Of a stretch of DNA of 8,167 nt, positions 1-6,763 are shown piece after piece. The stretch is taken from NCBI GenBank assembly GCA_900769275.1, contig CAAGGA010000087.1, positions 1-8,167 of the forward strand, given 5' to 3'. The notes below the pieces were generated by a model. The model searched no databases and was not told the DNA's origin. It was given only the letters and a program-made list of their open reading frames with translations. Position 1 is the stretch's first letter. Each line of letters begins with the position of its first letter. Position numbers and translations under genes: made by a program. Origin of the DNA: an uncultured Prevotella sp. Its GTDB lineage: Bacteria; Bacteroidota; Bacteroidia; Bacteroidales; Bacteroidaceae.

Positions 1-48
1 AAACAACCAAACAACCAAACCACTAAACAACCAAACAACCAAACAACT
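1..48 (-). repeat. 8-bp tandem repeat array downstream of the RND pump gene
   Basis: Six consecutive 8-mers on the plus strand: AAACAACC twice, AAACCACT, AAACAACC twice, AAACAACT. Read along the transcript (minus strand) the unit is GGTTGTTT. The first unit on the transcript supplies the first two bases (TA) of the pump stop codon at 47-49, so the array starts exactly where coding ends. It has the same unit and orientation as the transcript-proximal arm of the inverted array at 4497-4614. A matching inverted arm may therefore lie beyond the window start; that part is inference. Confidence 0.9.
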
Positions 49-3000
49 ATTCCTCCTTCTCACTAATCCAAAGATACACTATAGGGACGATAAAGGCGTT
101 GAGCAGGGTTGAGGTGAACAGTCCGCCGAGGATTACGGCAGCCATGGGACTTTGTATTTCGTTGCCGGGCAGGTCTCCCCCGATAACTAACGGGATGAGT
201 GCCAAGGCTGTCGTACACGCTGTCATCAATATGGGATTCAGCCTGTCTGCCGAGCCTTGTCGCACGCTATCCATGGCACTGTGTCCTGCTCTCTGCAAAT
301 CGTTGTATCTTGAGATAAGCAGCATGCCGTTACGGGTGGCTATGCCGAACAATGATATGAATCCGATGATAGCCGGGATGCTGATGACTCCGCCGGAAAT
401 CCAGACAGCAAATACTCCGCCAATGAGAGCCAGGGGAAGATTCAGCAGTATCACTGCCGCCTGCCTTATGCTCCTGAACTGATTGAACAGCAAGAGGAAG
501 ATGACGAATATGGAGAATGCGGACGCTATCATCAGCGTGCGTGAAGCCTCCTGTTCGCTCTCAAACTGTCCGCCATATTCTATATGGTATCCCTCTGGCA
601 TATCAATCTTTTCGTCTATGATATCCCGTATGTCGTTTACTACTCCCAAAAGGTCGCGACCTGCCACGTTCGCAGATATTACAATCTTTCGTGCCACGTT
701 TTCCCGGTTGATGGTATTCGGTCCTGCGGAGGAGACAATGTCGGCAACGTTGCCTAACGGCACCTTGCGTCCATTGGCATCAACTGTAAGGTTTCTTATC
801 CTATCCGCCGTCTTGCGGCTGTCATCGTTCACTTTCAGTGTCAGGTCAAAGACCTTGTTGCCCTCATATACCTGTGACACCACTTCTCCTGCAAGCATCG
901 TGTTCACGATGTCTGCAAATTCCGGCAGCGTAATGCCATACTTGGCAAGGATTTCACGTCTGGGTTCAATCCTCAGCTGGGGACGCTCCACCTGTTGCTC
1001 CACGTTAAGGTCAGCAATTCCCTCGACGTTCTCCACGGCTCCCTTGATTTGGTTGCCGATGGCGTACATCTTGTTGAGGTCTGTGCCGAAGAGCTTGATG
1101 GCTATGCTTGCGCGCGTTCCCGAAAGCATGGCGTCAATGCGGTGAGTGATAGGTGCTCCGACCTCTATGTTGACACCCGGAATATCCTTCACCTTATCAC
1201 GTATTTCCGCCAACACCTCGTCTTTTGTACGGTCTGACAGAGTGAAAGGTGCTTCCACCTCCGAGACGTTCACGCCAAGGGCATGCTCGTCCAGTTCCGC
1301 ACGCCCGGTCTTCCTGCCTACGGTCTGTATCTCCTTGACCGACAGCAGCCGTTCTTCGAGCATACGTCCTATGTTGTCCGACTCTTCCAATGATATGCCC
1401 GGCAGGGTGCTTACGTTTATCGTAAACGAGCCCTCGTTGAACGGAGGCAGGAAACTGCGTCCCAAGGAGGAGAACATGGCAATGGCAGCAATCAGGGCAA
1501 GGCCTGTTCCGCCCAGGACTGCTTTCCTGCTGCGGAGAGAGCGGGACAGCAGTCTGGCATAGCCTCCCTTCAGTTTACGAACAAGCCACGGCTCCGTCTC
1601 CTTGATGTTGTCGCCTGGATGCTTGTCCTTTAGGAGCAGGCTGCACAGGACAGGCGTCAGGGTAAGCGCGACAAGGGTGGAGGCGCAGAGAGCCATGATG
1701 AAAGCTATGCCGAGAGGGGCAAGCATCCTGCCCTCCATTCCCGAAAGGAAGAACAGCGGTACGAACGACGTGATGATGATGAGAGTAGAGTTCAGTATCG
1801 GCATGCGCACCTCCTTGGAAGCCTCGAAGATGACGGTCATCTTGGGTTTGCGCTCCCCTTCCGGCTTGTTCCTGTTCTCGCGCAGCCGCTTGAAGACATT
1901 CTCCACATCGACGATGGCATCATCCACAAGCGAGCCTATGGCAATAGCCATGCCGCCCAGACTCATCGTGTTGATGGTAAGGTCCATCAACCGCAGCGCA
2001 AGAATCGAGGTGACCAAGGACAGGGGGATGGTTACCAAGGAGATTATCGTCGTGCGTGCATTCATCAGGAAGATGAAGAGCACTACAATCACGAAGACAG
2101 CCCCCTCAAAGAGGGACTTCCTGACATTGTCGATGGAACTGTTGATGAATCTCTCCTGACGATATACGTCTGTGGTCACCTTGACGTCCGGCGGCAAGGT
2201 CTTCTGTAATTCTTCGAGGGCAAGATCTATCCTCTCAGTCAGGTCCAGCGTGCTTGTATATGGCTGCTTGGTAATGGTCATGACTACCGACGGCTTGCCG
2301 TTCAGGGATGCCACGCCCATCCTGGGCGACTTGTTGCCTACGGTCACCTCGGCAATATCCTCAACGAGGACAGGCTCTCCACCCGCAGTCCTTATGACGG
2401 CTTTTCCTATCTCCCTGACATTATTGTCGGAAAGGATGCCTCTGACGATATACTCATTGCCATATTCATAGAGGATGCCTCCTGCAGCGTTCTGGTTCAT
2501 GCCCTGCACGGCAGCCTTCACTTCGCTGAGCGATATGCCATAGTGCCTCATCCTTTCAGGGTTCAGCAGTATCTGATACTCCTTGATTTCTCCGCCCAGC
2601 ACGGTGACCTGTGCCACGCCGCCTGTTGCCAGGATGCGGGGGCGGAGCACCCAGTCGGCTATCGTGCGAAGTTCCTGAAGAGATGTCTGCCCTCCGGATG
2701 TAAGATTTACGAACATCAGTTCTCCCAGAATGGAGGACTGAGGTCCCAGTGTAGGGTTGCCGACATTGGGGGGAAGCAGGTTTCTGACAGCAGCCAGTTT
2801 CTCCGAGACTATCTGCCGGTCGATATAGATGTCAGTATCCCAGTCAAACTCCACCCATACGATGGAAAAGCCGGTGGTGGAGGAAGAGCGCACGCGGCGC
2901 ACGCCTGTCGCTCCATTGACGGCAGTCTCTATAGGAAAGGTGACGACGCGTTCCACTTCCTCGGGTGCCATGCCCTTGGCTTCTGTCATCACCACCACCG

Positions 3001-3136
3001 TAGGAGCATTAAGGTCGGGGAAGACATCTACCTCCATATTGTTTGCCGTATATATTCCGCCAAACATCAACAACAGGGATGCTACAAGGATGACAAGCCT
3101 GTTGTTGAGTGAAAACTGTATTATCCTGTTCAGCAT
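47..3136 (-). CDS. CusA/CzcA-family heavy-metal efflux RND pump (inner-membrane subunit)
   Basis: This 1029-residue protein is a proton-driven inner-membrane RND transporter that would export metal ions from the periplasm or cytoplasm through the adaptor and an outer-membrane channel. Full RND architecture is visible. TM1 lies at about residues 13-31, followed by the first periplasmic porter region. TM2-TM6 span about 340-500, and TM4 carries GSLVDDAIVD (401-410), where D405 is the expected proton-relay aspartate of the heavy-metal subfamily. TM7 is at about 540-556, the second porter region at 560-860, and the last membrane block at 868-1024, including FGIATRNGMLL. Length is normal for the family (about 1020-1070). 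By eye, M670 (RIDAML) aligns with the third metal-binding methionine of E. coli CusA. The other two positions appear to be non-methionine, so Cu(I) specificity is not established and cobalt/zinc/cadmium or other ions are possible. The ATG has only A/T-rich sequence upstream, typical of this phylum. It is the last operon gene in view. Confidence 0.95.
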   Translation of the reverse strand: MLNRIIQFSLNNRLVILVASLLLMFGGIYTANNMEVDVFPDLNAPTVVVMTEAKGMAPEEVERVVTFPIETAVNGATGVRRVRSSSTTGFSIVWVEFDWDTDIYIDRQIVSEKLAAVRNLLPPNVGNPTLGPQSSILGELMFVNLTSGGQTSLQELRTIADWVLRPRILATGGVAQVTVLGGEIKEYQILLNPERMRHYGISLSEVKAAVQGMNQNAAGGILYEYGNEYIVRGILSDNNVREIGKAVIRTAGGEPVLVEDIAEVTVGNKSPRMGVASLNGKPSVVMTITKQPYTSTLDLTERIDLALEELQKTLPPDVKVTTDVYRQERFINSSIDNVRKSLFEGAVFVIVVLFIFLMNARTTIISLVTIPLSLVTSILALRLMDLTINTMSLGGMAIAIGSLVDDAIVDVENVFKRLRENRNKPEGERKPKMTVIFEASKEVRMPILNSTLIIITSFVPLFFLSGMEGRMLAPLGIAFIMALCASTLVALTLTPVLCSLLLKDKHPGDNIKETEPWLVRKLKGGYARLLSRSLRSRKAVLGGTGLALIAAIAMFSSLGRSFLPPFNEGSFTINVSTLPGISLEESDNIGRMLEERLLSVKEIQTVGRKTGRAELDEHALGVNVSEVEAPFTLSDRTKDEVLAEIRDKVKDIPGVNIEVGAPITHRIDAMLSGTRASIAIKLFGTDLNKMYAIGNQIKGAVENVEGIADLNVEQQVERPQLRIEPRREILAKYGITLPEFADIVNTMLAGEVVSQVYEGNKVFDLTLKVNDDSRKTADRIRNLTVDANGRKVPLGNVADIVSSAGPNTINRENVARKIVISANVAGRDLLGVVNDIRDIIDEKIDMPEGYHIEYGGQFESEQEASRTLMIASAFSIFVIFLLLFNQFRSIRQAAVILLNLPLALIGGVFAVWISGGVISIPAIIGFISLFGIATRNGMLLISRYNDLQRAGHSAMDSVRQGSADRLNPILMTACTTALALIPLVIGGDLPGNEIQSPMAAVILGGLFTSTLLNAFIVPIVYLWISEKEE

Positions 3137-3162
3137 AATTATAGTGATTTTGCTTGCAAACT

Positions 3163-3261
3163 GTCTTACAGTCTTACGGTCTTACGGTTTTATGGAATAT
3201 ACCAGTAGCTTTTACAAACCTCCGCATAACCGTACAACCGAATAACCCTAAAACCGAAGAA
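3163..3261 (-). repeat. Degenerate inverted 8-bp repeat arrays in the adaptor-pump spacer
   Basis: The 157-bp spacer 3137-3293 has two arrays of 8-bp period in roughly opposite orientation. On the plus strand 3163-3194 reads GTCTTACA, GTCTTACG, GTCTTACG, GTTTTATG. A 27-bp gap follows. Then 3222-3261 reads CCGCATAA, CCGTACAA, CCGAATAA, CCCTAAAA, CCGAAGAA. The reverse complement of the second array (TTATGCGG, TTGTACGG and so on) matches units of the first at about 5-6 of 8 positions, so a weak stem is possible in the operon mRNA. No good TAnnTTTG promoter was found here, so the pump is probably co-transcribed with the adaptor. Confidence 0.75.
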
Positions 3262-3283
3262 GTTGAAGCCCAGCGAAACTTCT
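3258..3283 (-). other. Short hairpin just after the adaptor gene
   Basis: AGAAGTT (3258-3264) and AACTTCT (3277-3283) form a perfect 7-bp inverted repeat around a 12-nt loop, 10 nt past the adaptor stop on the transcript. No U-run follows in the transcript direction, so it is more likely a processing or stability element than an intrinsic terminator. It overlaps the last unit of the adjacent 8-bp array. Confidence 0.5.
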
Positions 3284-3293
3284 GTTAGGTTGA

Positions 3294-4472
3294 TTAATGA
3301 CTGTGTCCCTCAGGTATGATGCCTGACACAGCAGCCAACTTTACCTGAACGACACCCTTGGTTACTACTTTCTCTCCGTCTTTCAGACCGCAGATGATTT
3401 CTGCACGTTCACCGTTGTTCTCTCCTACGGTCACCTCTCGCCTGACGTACCCCTCAGGCTCTGTCTGGACATAAACGTAGTTCACGCCCTGCTCGTCGGT
3501 AATGGACGACAACGGTACGGAGATGACATCCTCACGTTGCGATGCCAGCAGATACACCTCGACATAAGAACCCGGGATGACATCGCCCACATTGTCAAAC
3601 TCAAAGGTGACGGGGATGTAGAACGACTCGGAACCGGAGGACCTGGCGTATGACAACAGCCTGCCGTTCATATCGCTGAGCCTGTACAAGGCATTGTCAT
3701 AAGTGGTCTTGAAATTCGCACTGCGCACGTTTTTCACTGCCTTGAAATATCTCTCCGGCACATCGGCCCTGAGTTGAAGCCTTTTGTTTTTTACCACCGT
3801 AGCAATAGGTTGTCCAACAGATACATAATCCCCTTGACTGACTAAGCGTTTCTTTATATATCCTGTCATGGGTGAGGTGACACGCACTCCCGAGGCAGTA
3901 ATCCTTGCAGAGACTCCCTTGAAAGCAGCCCTCGCCGTCTCGTAGCGCATCCGTATCTGTTCAAATTCCTTGGCAGATATTATCTTGTCTGCTACCAGTT
4001 CCTCAGCCCTGCGGTATTCTTTCCCGGCAGTCTCATAGGCTATTTTCGCTTTCAGTGTGGGGTCTCCTTCCTGTAGGTTTTGGGATGAGATGGTGACAAT
4101 AGTCTCTCCCGAACGTACCGGGGTGCCATCGGCTATGGAACCGTTGGCAAAGGAGACTGTTCCCGCATTTGTAGCCACGACGGTCTGCTCGTCACCTTGC
4201 GGAGACAGTATCTGTCCGCTTGTCTTGATGACACTGACGAACGGCGATGCCTTTACGACCTCAGTCATCAGTCCTGCGGCCTTGGCCTGTTCTGCGGTAA
4301 ACACTATCTCGTTGTCATTCCCACCCGTTTCATGCCCTGATGCGTGGTGGTGTCCGTCACTTTCACTATGTTCGTGTAATTCTCCGTGTTCTGTATCGTC
4401 ACTATGCTTCGCGTTGCAACTCATCACGCAAAGAGCAGTTGCAACCAGCATACAATAAATGCTTGCATTCAT
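3294..4472 (-). CDS. CusB/CzcB-type periplasmic adaptor (membrane fusion) lipoprotein
   Basis: This 392-residue adaptor would bridge the RND pump and the outer-membrane channel and may pass metal to the pump. The N-terminus is a lipoprotein signal with lipobox VMSC, giving lipidated C19. The mature N-terminus is strikingly acidic and His-rich (eight His between residues 23 and 47, including HHH at 41-43), a probable metal-binding tail. The first biotinyl-lipoyl half lies at about 97-130 and an alpha-helical hairpin at about 138-192. The second lipoyl half follows at about 197-228, with PMTGYIKKRLVSQGDYV. A beta-barrel covers about 232-310 and a membrane-proximal domain about 312-380, and the protein ends in GHSH. 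Length and order fit RND adaptor proteins. The start ATG has AAAGGAA immediately upstream. It lies 155 bp after the small His-rich gene and 157 bp before the pump, on the same strand, so one operon is likely. The His tail supports a divalent metal or copper role but does not fix the ion. Confidence 0.93.
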   Translation of the reverse strand: MNASIYCMLVATALCVMSCNAKHSDDTEHGELHEHSESDGHHHASGHETGGNDNEIVFTAEQAKAAGLMTEVVKASPFVSVIKTSGQILSPQGDEQTVVATNAGTVSFANGSIADGTPVRSGETIVTISSQNLQEGDPTLKAKIAYETAGKEYRRAEELVADKIISAKEFEQIRMRYETARAAFKGVSARITASGVRVTSPMTGYIKKRLVSQGDYVSVGQPIATVVKNKRLQLRADVPERYFKAVKNVRSANFKTTYDNALYRLSDMNGRLLSYARSSGSESFYIPVTFEFDNVGDVIPGSYVEVYLLASQREDVISVPLSSITDEQGVNYVYVQTEPEGYVRREVTVGENNGERAEIICGLKDGEKVVTKGVVQVKLAAVSGIIPEGHSH

Positions 4473-4496
4473 TTCCTTTATTTTTTTCAGTTAAAA

Positions 4497-4614
4497 GGTT
4501 GTTTAGTTGTTTGGTTGTTTGGTTGTCTGGTTGTTTAGTTGTTTAGTTGATAGTATTCGACTCATTTGCGCCACATACAACCAAACAACTAAACAACCAA
4601 ACAACCAAACAACC
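4497..4614 (-). repeat. Inverted pair of 8-bp tandem arrays forming a long hairpin
   Basis: On the plus strand, 4497-4552 reads GGTTGTTT, AGTTGTTT, GGTTGTTT, GGTTGTCT, GGTTGTTT, AGTTGTTT, then a partial AGTTGATA. After a short gap, 4576-4614 reads a partial ACAACC, AAACAACT, then AAACAACC three times. The reverse complement of the right arm aligns with 4513-4549 in register. The single A-type variant unit sits at the matching position in both arms, with only about 2-3 mismatches, giving a stem of about 37 bp. One strand is nearly pure G/T and the other A/C. The element fills most of the spacer between the small His-rich gene and the adaptor, and would be transcribed as part of the operon mRNA. 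Confidence 0.92.
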
Positions 4615-4627
4615 GTAAATAATGCCC

Positions 4628-5035
4628 TCAAATAAAGGAATAGGGAGGAGCTCTCAAAGCGTTTGGCGAACCAGTTTCCGCAGAGGTATATACATTGTCA
4701 TACCAATAGCGTGGAACAGCCGTCTCGCCGAAGGTGTTTCCGAATACTATTTCCATAATCGTGGAAATAGAAGCCGGAAAGAAATAAATATCTGACAAAT
4801 CAGCCTGAGACACTGATTTTGCCACCAAGAAAGCGGCATCTTCTATGCACGATGCGCCGTTGTCGTTGTCAGAAGCATCGTGACTGGTATGCTTGTCGTT
4901 ATACGTGTTGTCCTTGTCGCAGCGTTCCATGACAACGCACGCCATACCATCATGATGATGATGTGGAATCAATGGCACAATCAGTATTATGAGTACCGAG
5001 AGAACCAGCAGTGCTATGTTCGCTTTCCTTTTCAA
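4628..5035 (-). CDS. Small His-rich membrane-anchored protein (DUF6769-like), first gene of the metal-efflux operon
   Basis: This is a 135-residue protein of unknown function. Residues 1-6 are basic (KRK) and 7-23 form one hydrophobic segment (ILLVLSVLIILIV-like), which acts as a membrane anchor or uncleaved signal. It is followed directly by PHHHHDG (24-30), then C33 and C39, an Asp/His/Asn-rich stretch (40-60) and C63. The C-terminus ends in ALRAPPYSFI, a tail I associate with small Bacteroidota proteins of the DUF6769 type found beside CusA/CusB genes. The assignment is from memory of the family. The His tetrad and cysteines make periplasmic metal capture or delivery plausible but unproven. 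The frame opens after a TAG at 5039-5041 and has no Met codon before residue 31, so the start must be non-ATG. TTG at 5033-5035, in TTTTTGAAAAGG, is the best choice. It leads the operon, about 30 nt after its promoter. Confidence 0.8.
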   Translation of the reverse strand: MKRKANIALLVLSVLIILIVPLIPHHHHDGMACVVMERCDKDNTYNDKHTSHDASDNDNGASCIEDAAFLVAKSVSQADLSDIYFFPASISTIMEIVFGNTFGETAVPRYWYDNVYTSAETGSPNALRAPPYSFI

Positions 5036-5070
5036 AAACTAAGAAATCACGCTTACCTATATATCTTGGG

Positions 5071-5102
5071 CAAAGATAATGGTTTTCCGATAAATCCGCA
5101 AT
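5071..5102 (-). promoter_or_regulatory. Bacteroidota-type promoter of the metal-efflux operon
   Basis: On the minus strand, ATTG (plus 5099-5102) is followed after 20 bp by TATCTTTG (plus 5071-5078), a full match to the TAnnTTTG -7 box. Transcription should start near 5064, giving a leader of about 30 nt before the TTG start at 5035. No operator-like palindrome was recognised in the leader. Confidence 0.7.
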
Positions 5103-5157
5103 TTTTCCATCGGACATTCCGTTTTTTTTATAATCTTTTAATATTCCAGCAGGTGAA

Positions 5158-5342
5158 GTCGTGCCGAAAATGTGATGGTTTCACATAAAAGTCGTGCCGA
5201 AAATGTGATGCTTTCACATAAAAGTCGTGCCGAAAATGTGATGGTTTCACATAAAAGTCGTGCCGAAAATGTGATGGTTTCACATAAAAGTCGTACCGAA
5301 AATGTGATGGTTTCGCATAAAAGTCGTACCGAAAATGTGATT
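5158..5342. repeat. 33-bp tandem repeat array with an internal palindrome in each unit
   Basis: Units start at 5158, 5191, 5224, 5257, 5290 and 5323, exactly 33 bp apart. Five are full and the sixth is about 20 bp. Each begins GTCGTGCCGAAA and contains ATGTGA-TGGTT-TCACAT, a 6-bp-arm palindrome of form TGTGA-N5-TCACA (5170-5186, 5203-5219, 5236-5252, 5269-5285). The fifth copy (5302-5318) has one arm mismatch (TCGCA). The sixth keeps only the left half-site (5335-5340). Copies 5 and 6 read GTACC instead of GTGCC, and copy 2 differs in the palindrome centre. The array ends 3 bp before the -33 element of the ATPase promoter, so it may be a regulator-binding array. There are no unique spacers between copies. 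Confidence 0.95.
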
Positions 5343-5345
5343 TTC

Positions 5346-5377
5346 TTTGGTTATCCCATTTATTTTCAGTAATTTTG
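5346..5377 (+). promoter_or_regulatory. Bacteroidota-type promoter of the DUF4143 ATPase gene
   Basis: TTTG (5346-5349), a 20-bp gap and TAATTTTG (5370-5377) match the phylum consensus at both boxes and in spacing. Transcription should start near 5384, only about 11 nt before the ATG at 5395. This rules out translation from the in-frame TTG at 5347, which lies inside the promoter. Confidence 0.8.
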
Positions 5378-5394
5378 TACCCAAAAGGAATTAT

Positions 5395-6714
5395 ATGGAA
5401 AGACTACTGTTGGAAGAACTGAAAAAATGGAAAGACAAGGCAGACAGGAAGCCACTGATATTGCGTGGAGCAAGACAGGTGGGAAAGACATGGCTGCTCA
5501 AGGAGTTTGGCAGATTATGTTTCAAGGATGTGTGTTATGTCAACTTTGAACAGATTGACTCGCTCGAAAGCGTTTTCAGCGGTACGATTAATCCCGGGGA
5601 CATCATTGACCAGCTGTCAGTATATCACGGCAAGCGCATACAGGCAAACAGTACGCTTGTTATCTTTGATGAGGTACAGGAAATGCCAAGGGCACTGACG
5701 AGTCTGAAATACTTCGCCGAAGAGGCACCTGAATATGCAATATGCTGCGCAGGTTCTCTTTTGGGAGTGGCAATGCACAAGGGAACGTCATTTCCCGTGG
5801 GTAAGGTGGATTTCCTCGACCTAAGTCCAATGTCATTCCGGGAGTTCCTCTGTGCCAATGGTGAGCAGATGCTTGTTGATTACATCTTGGGCGGAGCACG
5901 CTCGCTCCAGCCATTCGAGACGCGTCTCACCAATCTGCTGAAACAGTATCTCATCATAGGCGGAATGCCGTCGGCCGTGAAGAAATGGCTCGAATCGAAA
6001 GACTATCTTGCGGTTGACGAAGTGCAGCACGGCATCATTCTTGCTTACGAGAACGACTTCTCCAAGCATGCACCAAAGAACCTTGTAGAGAAGATTAGAT
6101 ACGTATGGGACAACATTCCGTCGCAACTTGCCAAGGAAAACAGGAAATTCATTTATGGTCTGGTGCGCGAGGGTGCCAGGGCGCGCGAATACGCGGATGC
6201 CCTGATGTGGCTCAGTGATGCAGGCGAGATACTGCGCACGTACAACGTGACAAAACCCGACGTGCCGCTGAAAGCCTACGCAGACCTGAAGTCGTTCAAG
6301 GTTTTCCTGCTTGATGTAGGACTTCTGCGTTGCCTCAGTGGACTGTCGCCAAAAGTGATTCTCGAAGGCAGCAGGATATTTGAGGAATTCAAGGGTGCCA
6401 TTACAGAGCAGTATGTATGTCAGGAACTCAACGCCATACGTCGTTTGCAGAGTAATTATTACTGGACATCACAATCCAAGGCGGAGATTGACTTCCTGCT
6501 CTCAGAGGGTCTGAATGTCATTCCGCTTGAATGTAAGGCAGGATATACCATGAATGCAAAAAGCCTGAAATCCTACAGAGAAAGATATTCCCCGATGCTC
6601 TCACTTCGCACAAGCCTTATGCCCTACGAGCGCAATGAGGGCATGAGGAACATACCTTTATACATGCTGTTCGCCATAACTGACGAAATCAGTTCCGAAA
6701 GTCAGGACAGGTGA
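5395..6714 (+). CDS. AAA_14 / DUF4143 family P-loop ATPase
   Basis: This is a 439-residue cytosolic ATPase of the widespread but poorly characterised AAA_14-DUF4143 family. The N-terminal ATPase domain has Walker A GARQVGKT (25-32), Walker B LVIFDEVQ (88-95, with D92/E93) and a sensor-like CCAGS (117-121). The region LDLSPMSFREFL (141-152) is typical of the family. The C-terminal DUF4143 part carries ITEQYVCQELN (336-346), then YYWTSQSKAEIDFLL (355-369) and PLECKAG (377-383). The pattern E364/D366 ... E379-x-K381 resembles the active-site arrangement of PD-(D/E)xK nuclease folds. Whether it cuts DNA is not known. The ATG at 5395 is chosen because the promoter ends at 5377 and AAAAGGA lies just upstream. 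The gene is monocistronic in view and convergent with the next unit. A 33-bp repeat array abuts its promoter and may set expression. Family members are often strain-variable, and a defence or stress role is only inference. Confidence 0.93.
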   Translation: MERLLLEELKKWKDKADRKPLILRGARQVGKTWLLKEFGRLCFKDVCYVNFEQIDSLESVFSGTINPGDIIDQLSVYHGKRIQANSTLVIFDEVQEMPRALTSLKYFAEEAPEYAICCAGSLLGVAMHKGTSFPVGKVDFLDLSPMSFREFLCANGEQMLVDYILGGARSLQPFETRLTNLLKQYLIIGGMPSAVKKWLESKDYLAVDEVQHGIILAYENDFSKHAPKNLVEKIRYVWDNIPSQLAKENRKFIYGLVREGARAREYADALMWLSDAGEILRTYNVTKPDVPLKAYADLKSFKVFLLDVGLLRCLSGLSPKVILEGSRIFEEFKGAITEQYVCQELNAIRRLQSNYYWTSQSKAEIDFLLSEGLNVIPLECKAGYTMNAKSLKSYRERYSPMLSLRTSLMPYERNEGMRNIPLYMLFAITDEISSESQDR

Positions 6715-6763
6715 CATAAGCATTGTGTGAACCCACCCTGACATCTATTCCGCCATTCCCTGA

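Noticed and set aside
483..3245. Plus-strand open frames opposite the pump gene
   Set aside because: They are antisense to a strongly conserved RND coding sequence and encode no recognisable domain.
5111..5129. Terminator CGGA-CAT-TCCG followed by eight T
   Set aside because: The stem is only 4 bp and no plus-strand gene lies upstream to terminate.
5158..5342. CRISPR array
   Set aside because: Units are contiguous 33-bp copies with no unique spacers, and no cas gene is in view.
5172..5372. Repeat-containing protein (11-residue VSHKSRAENVM-type units)
   Set aside because: 33 is a multiple of 3, so any open frame stays open. There is no promoter or ribosome-binding site, the frame runs into the ATPase promoter, and the palindromes explain the conservation better.
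5347..5394. Extended N-terminus of the ATPase from TTG 5347
   Set aside because: The extension lies within the promoter (5346-5377) and could not be transcribed from it. The ATG at 5395 gives the usual N-terminus.
5625..6126. Minus-strand open frames within the ATPase gene
   Set aside because: They are antisense to conserved Walker and DUF4143 regions, with no independent signals.
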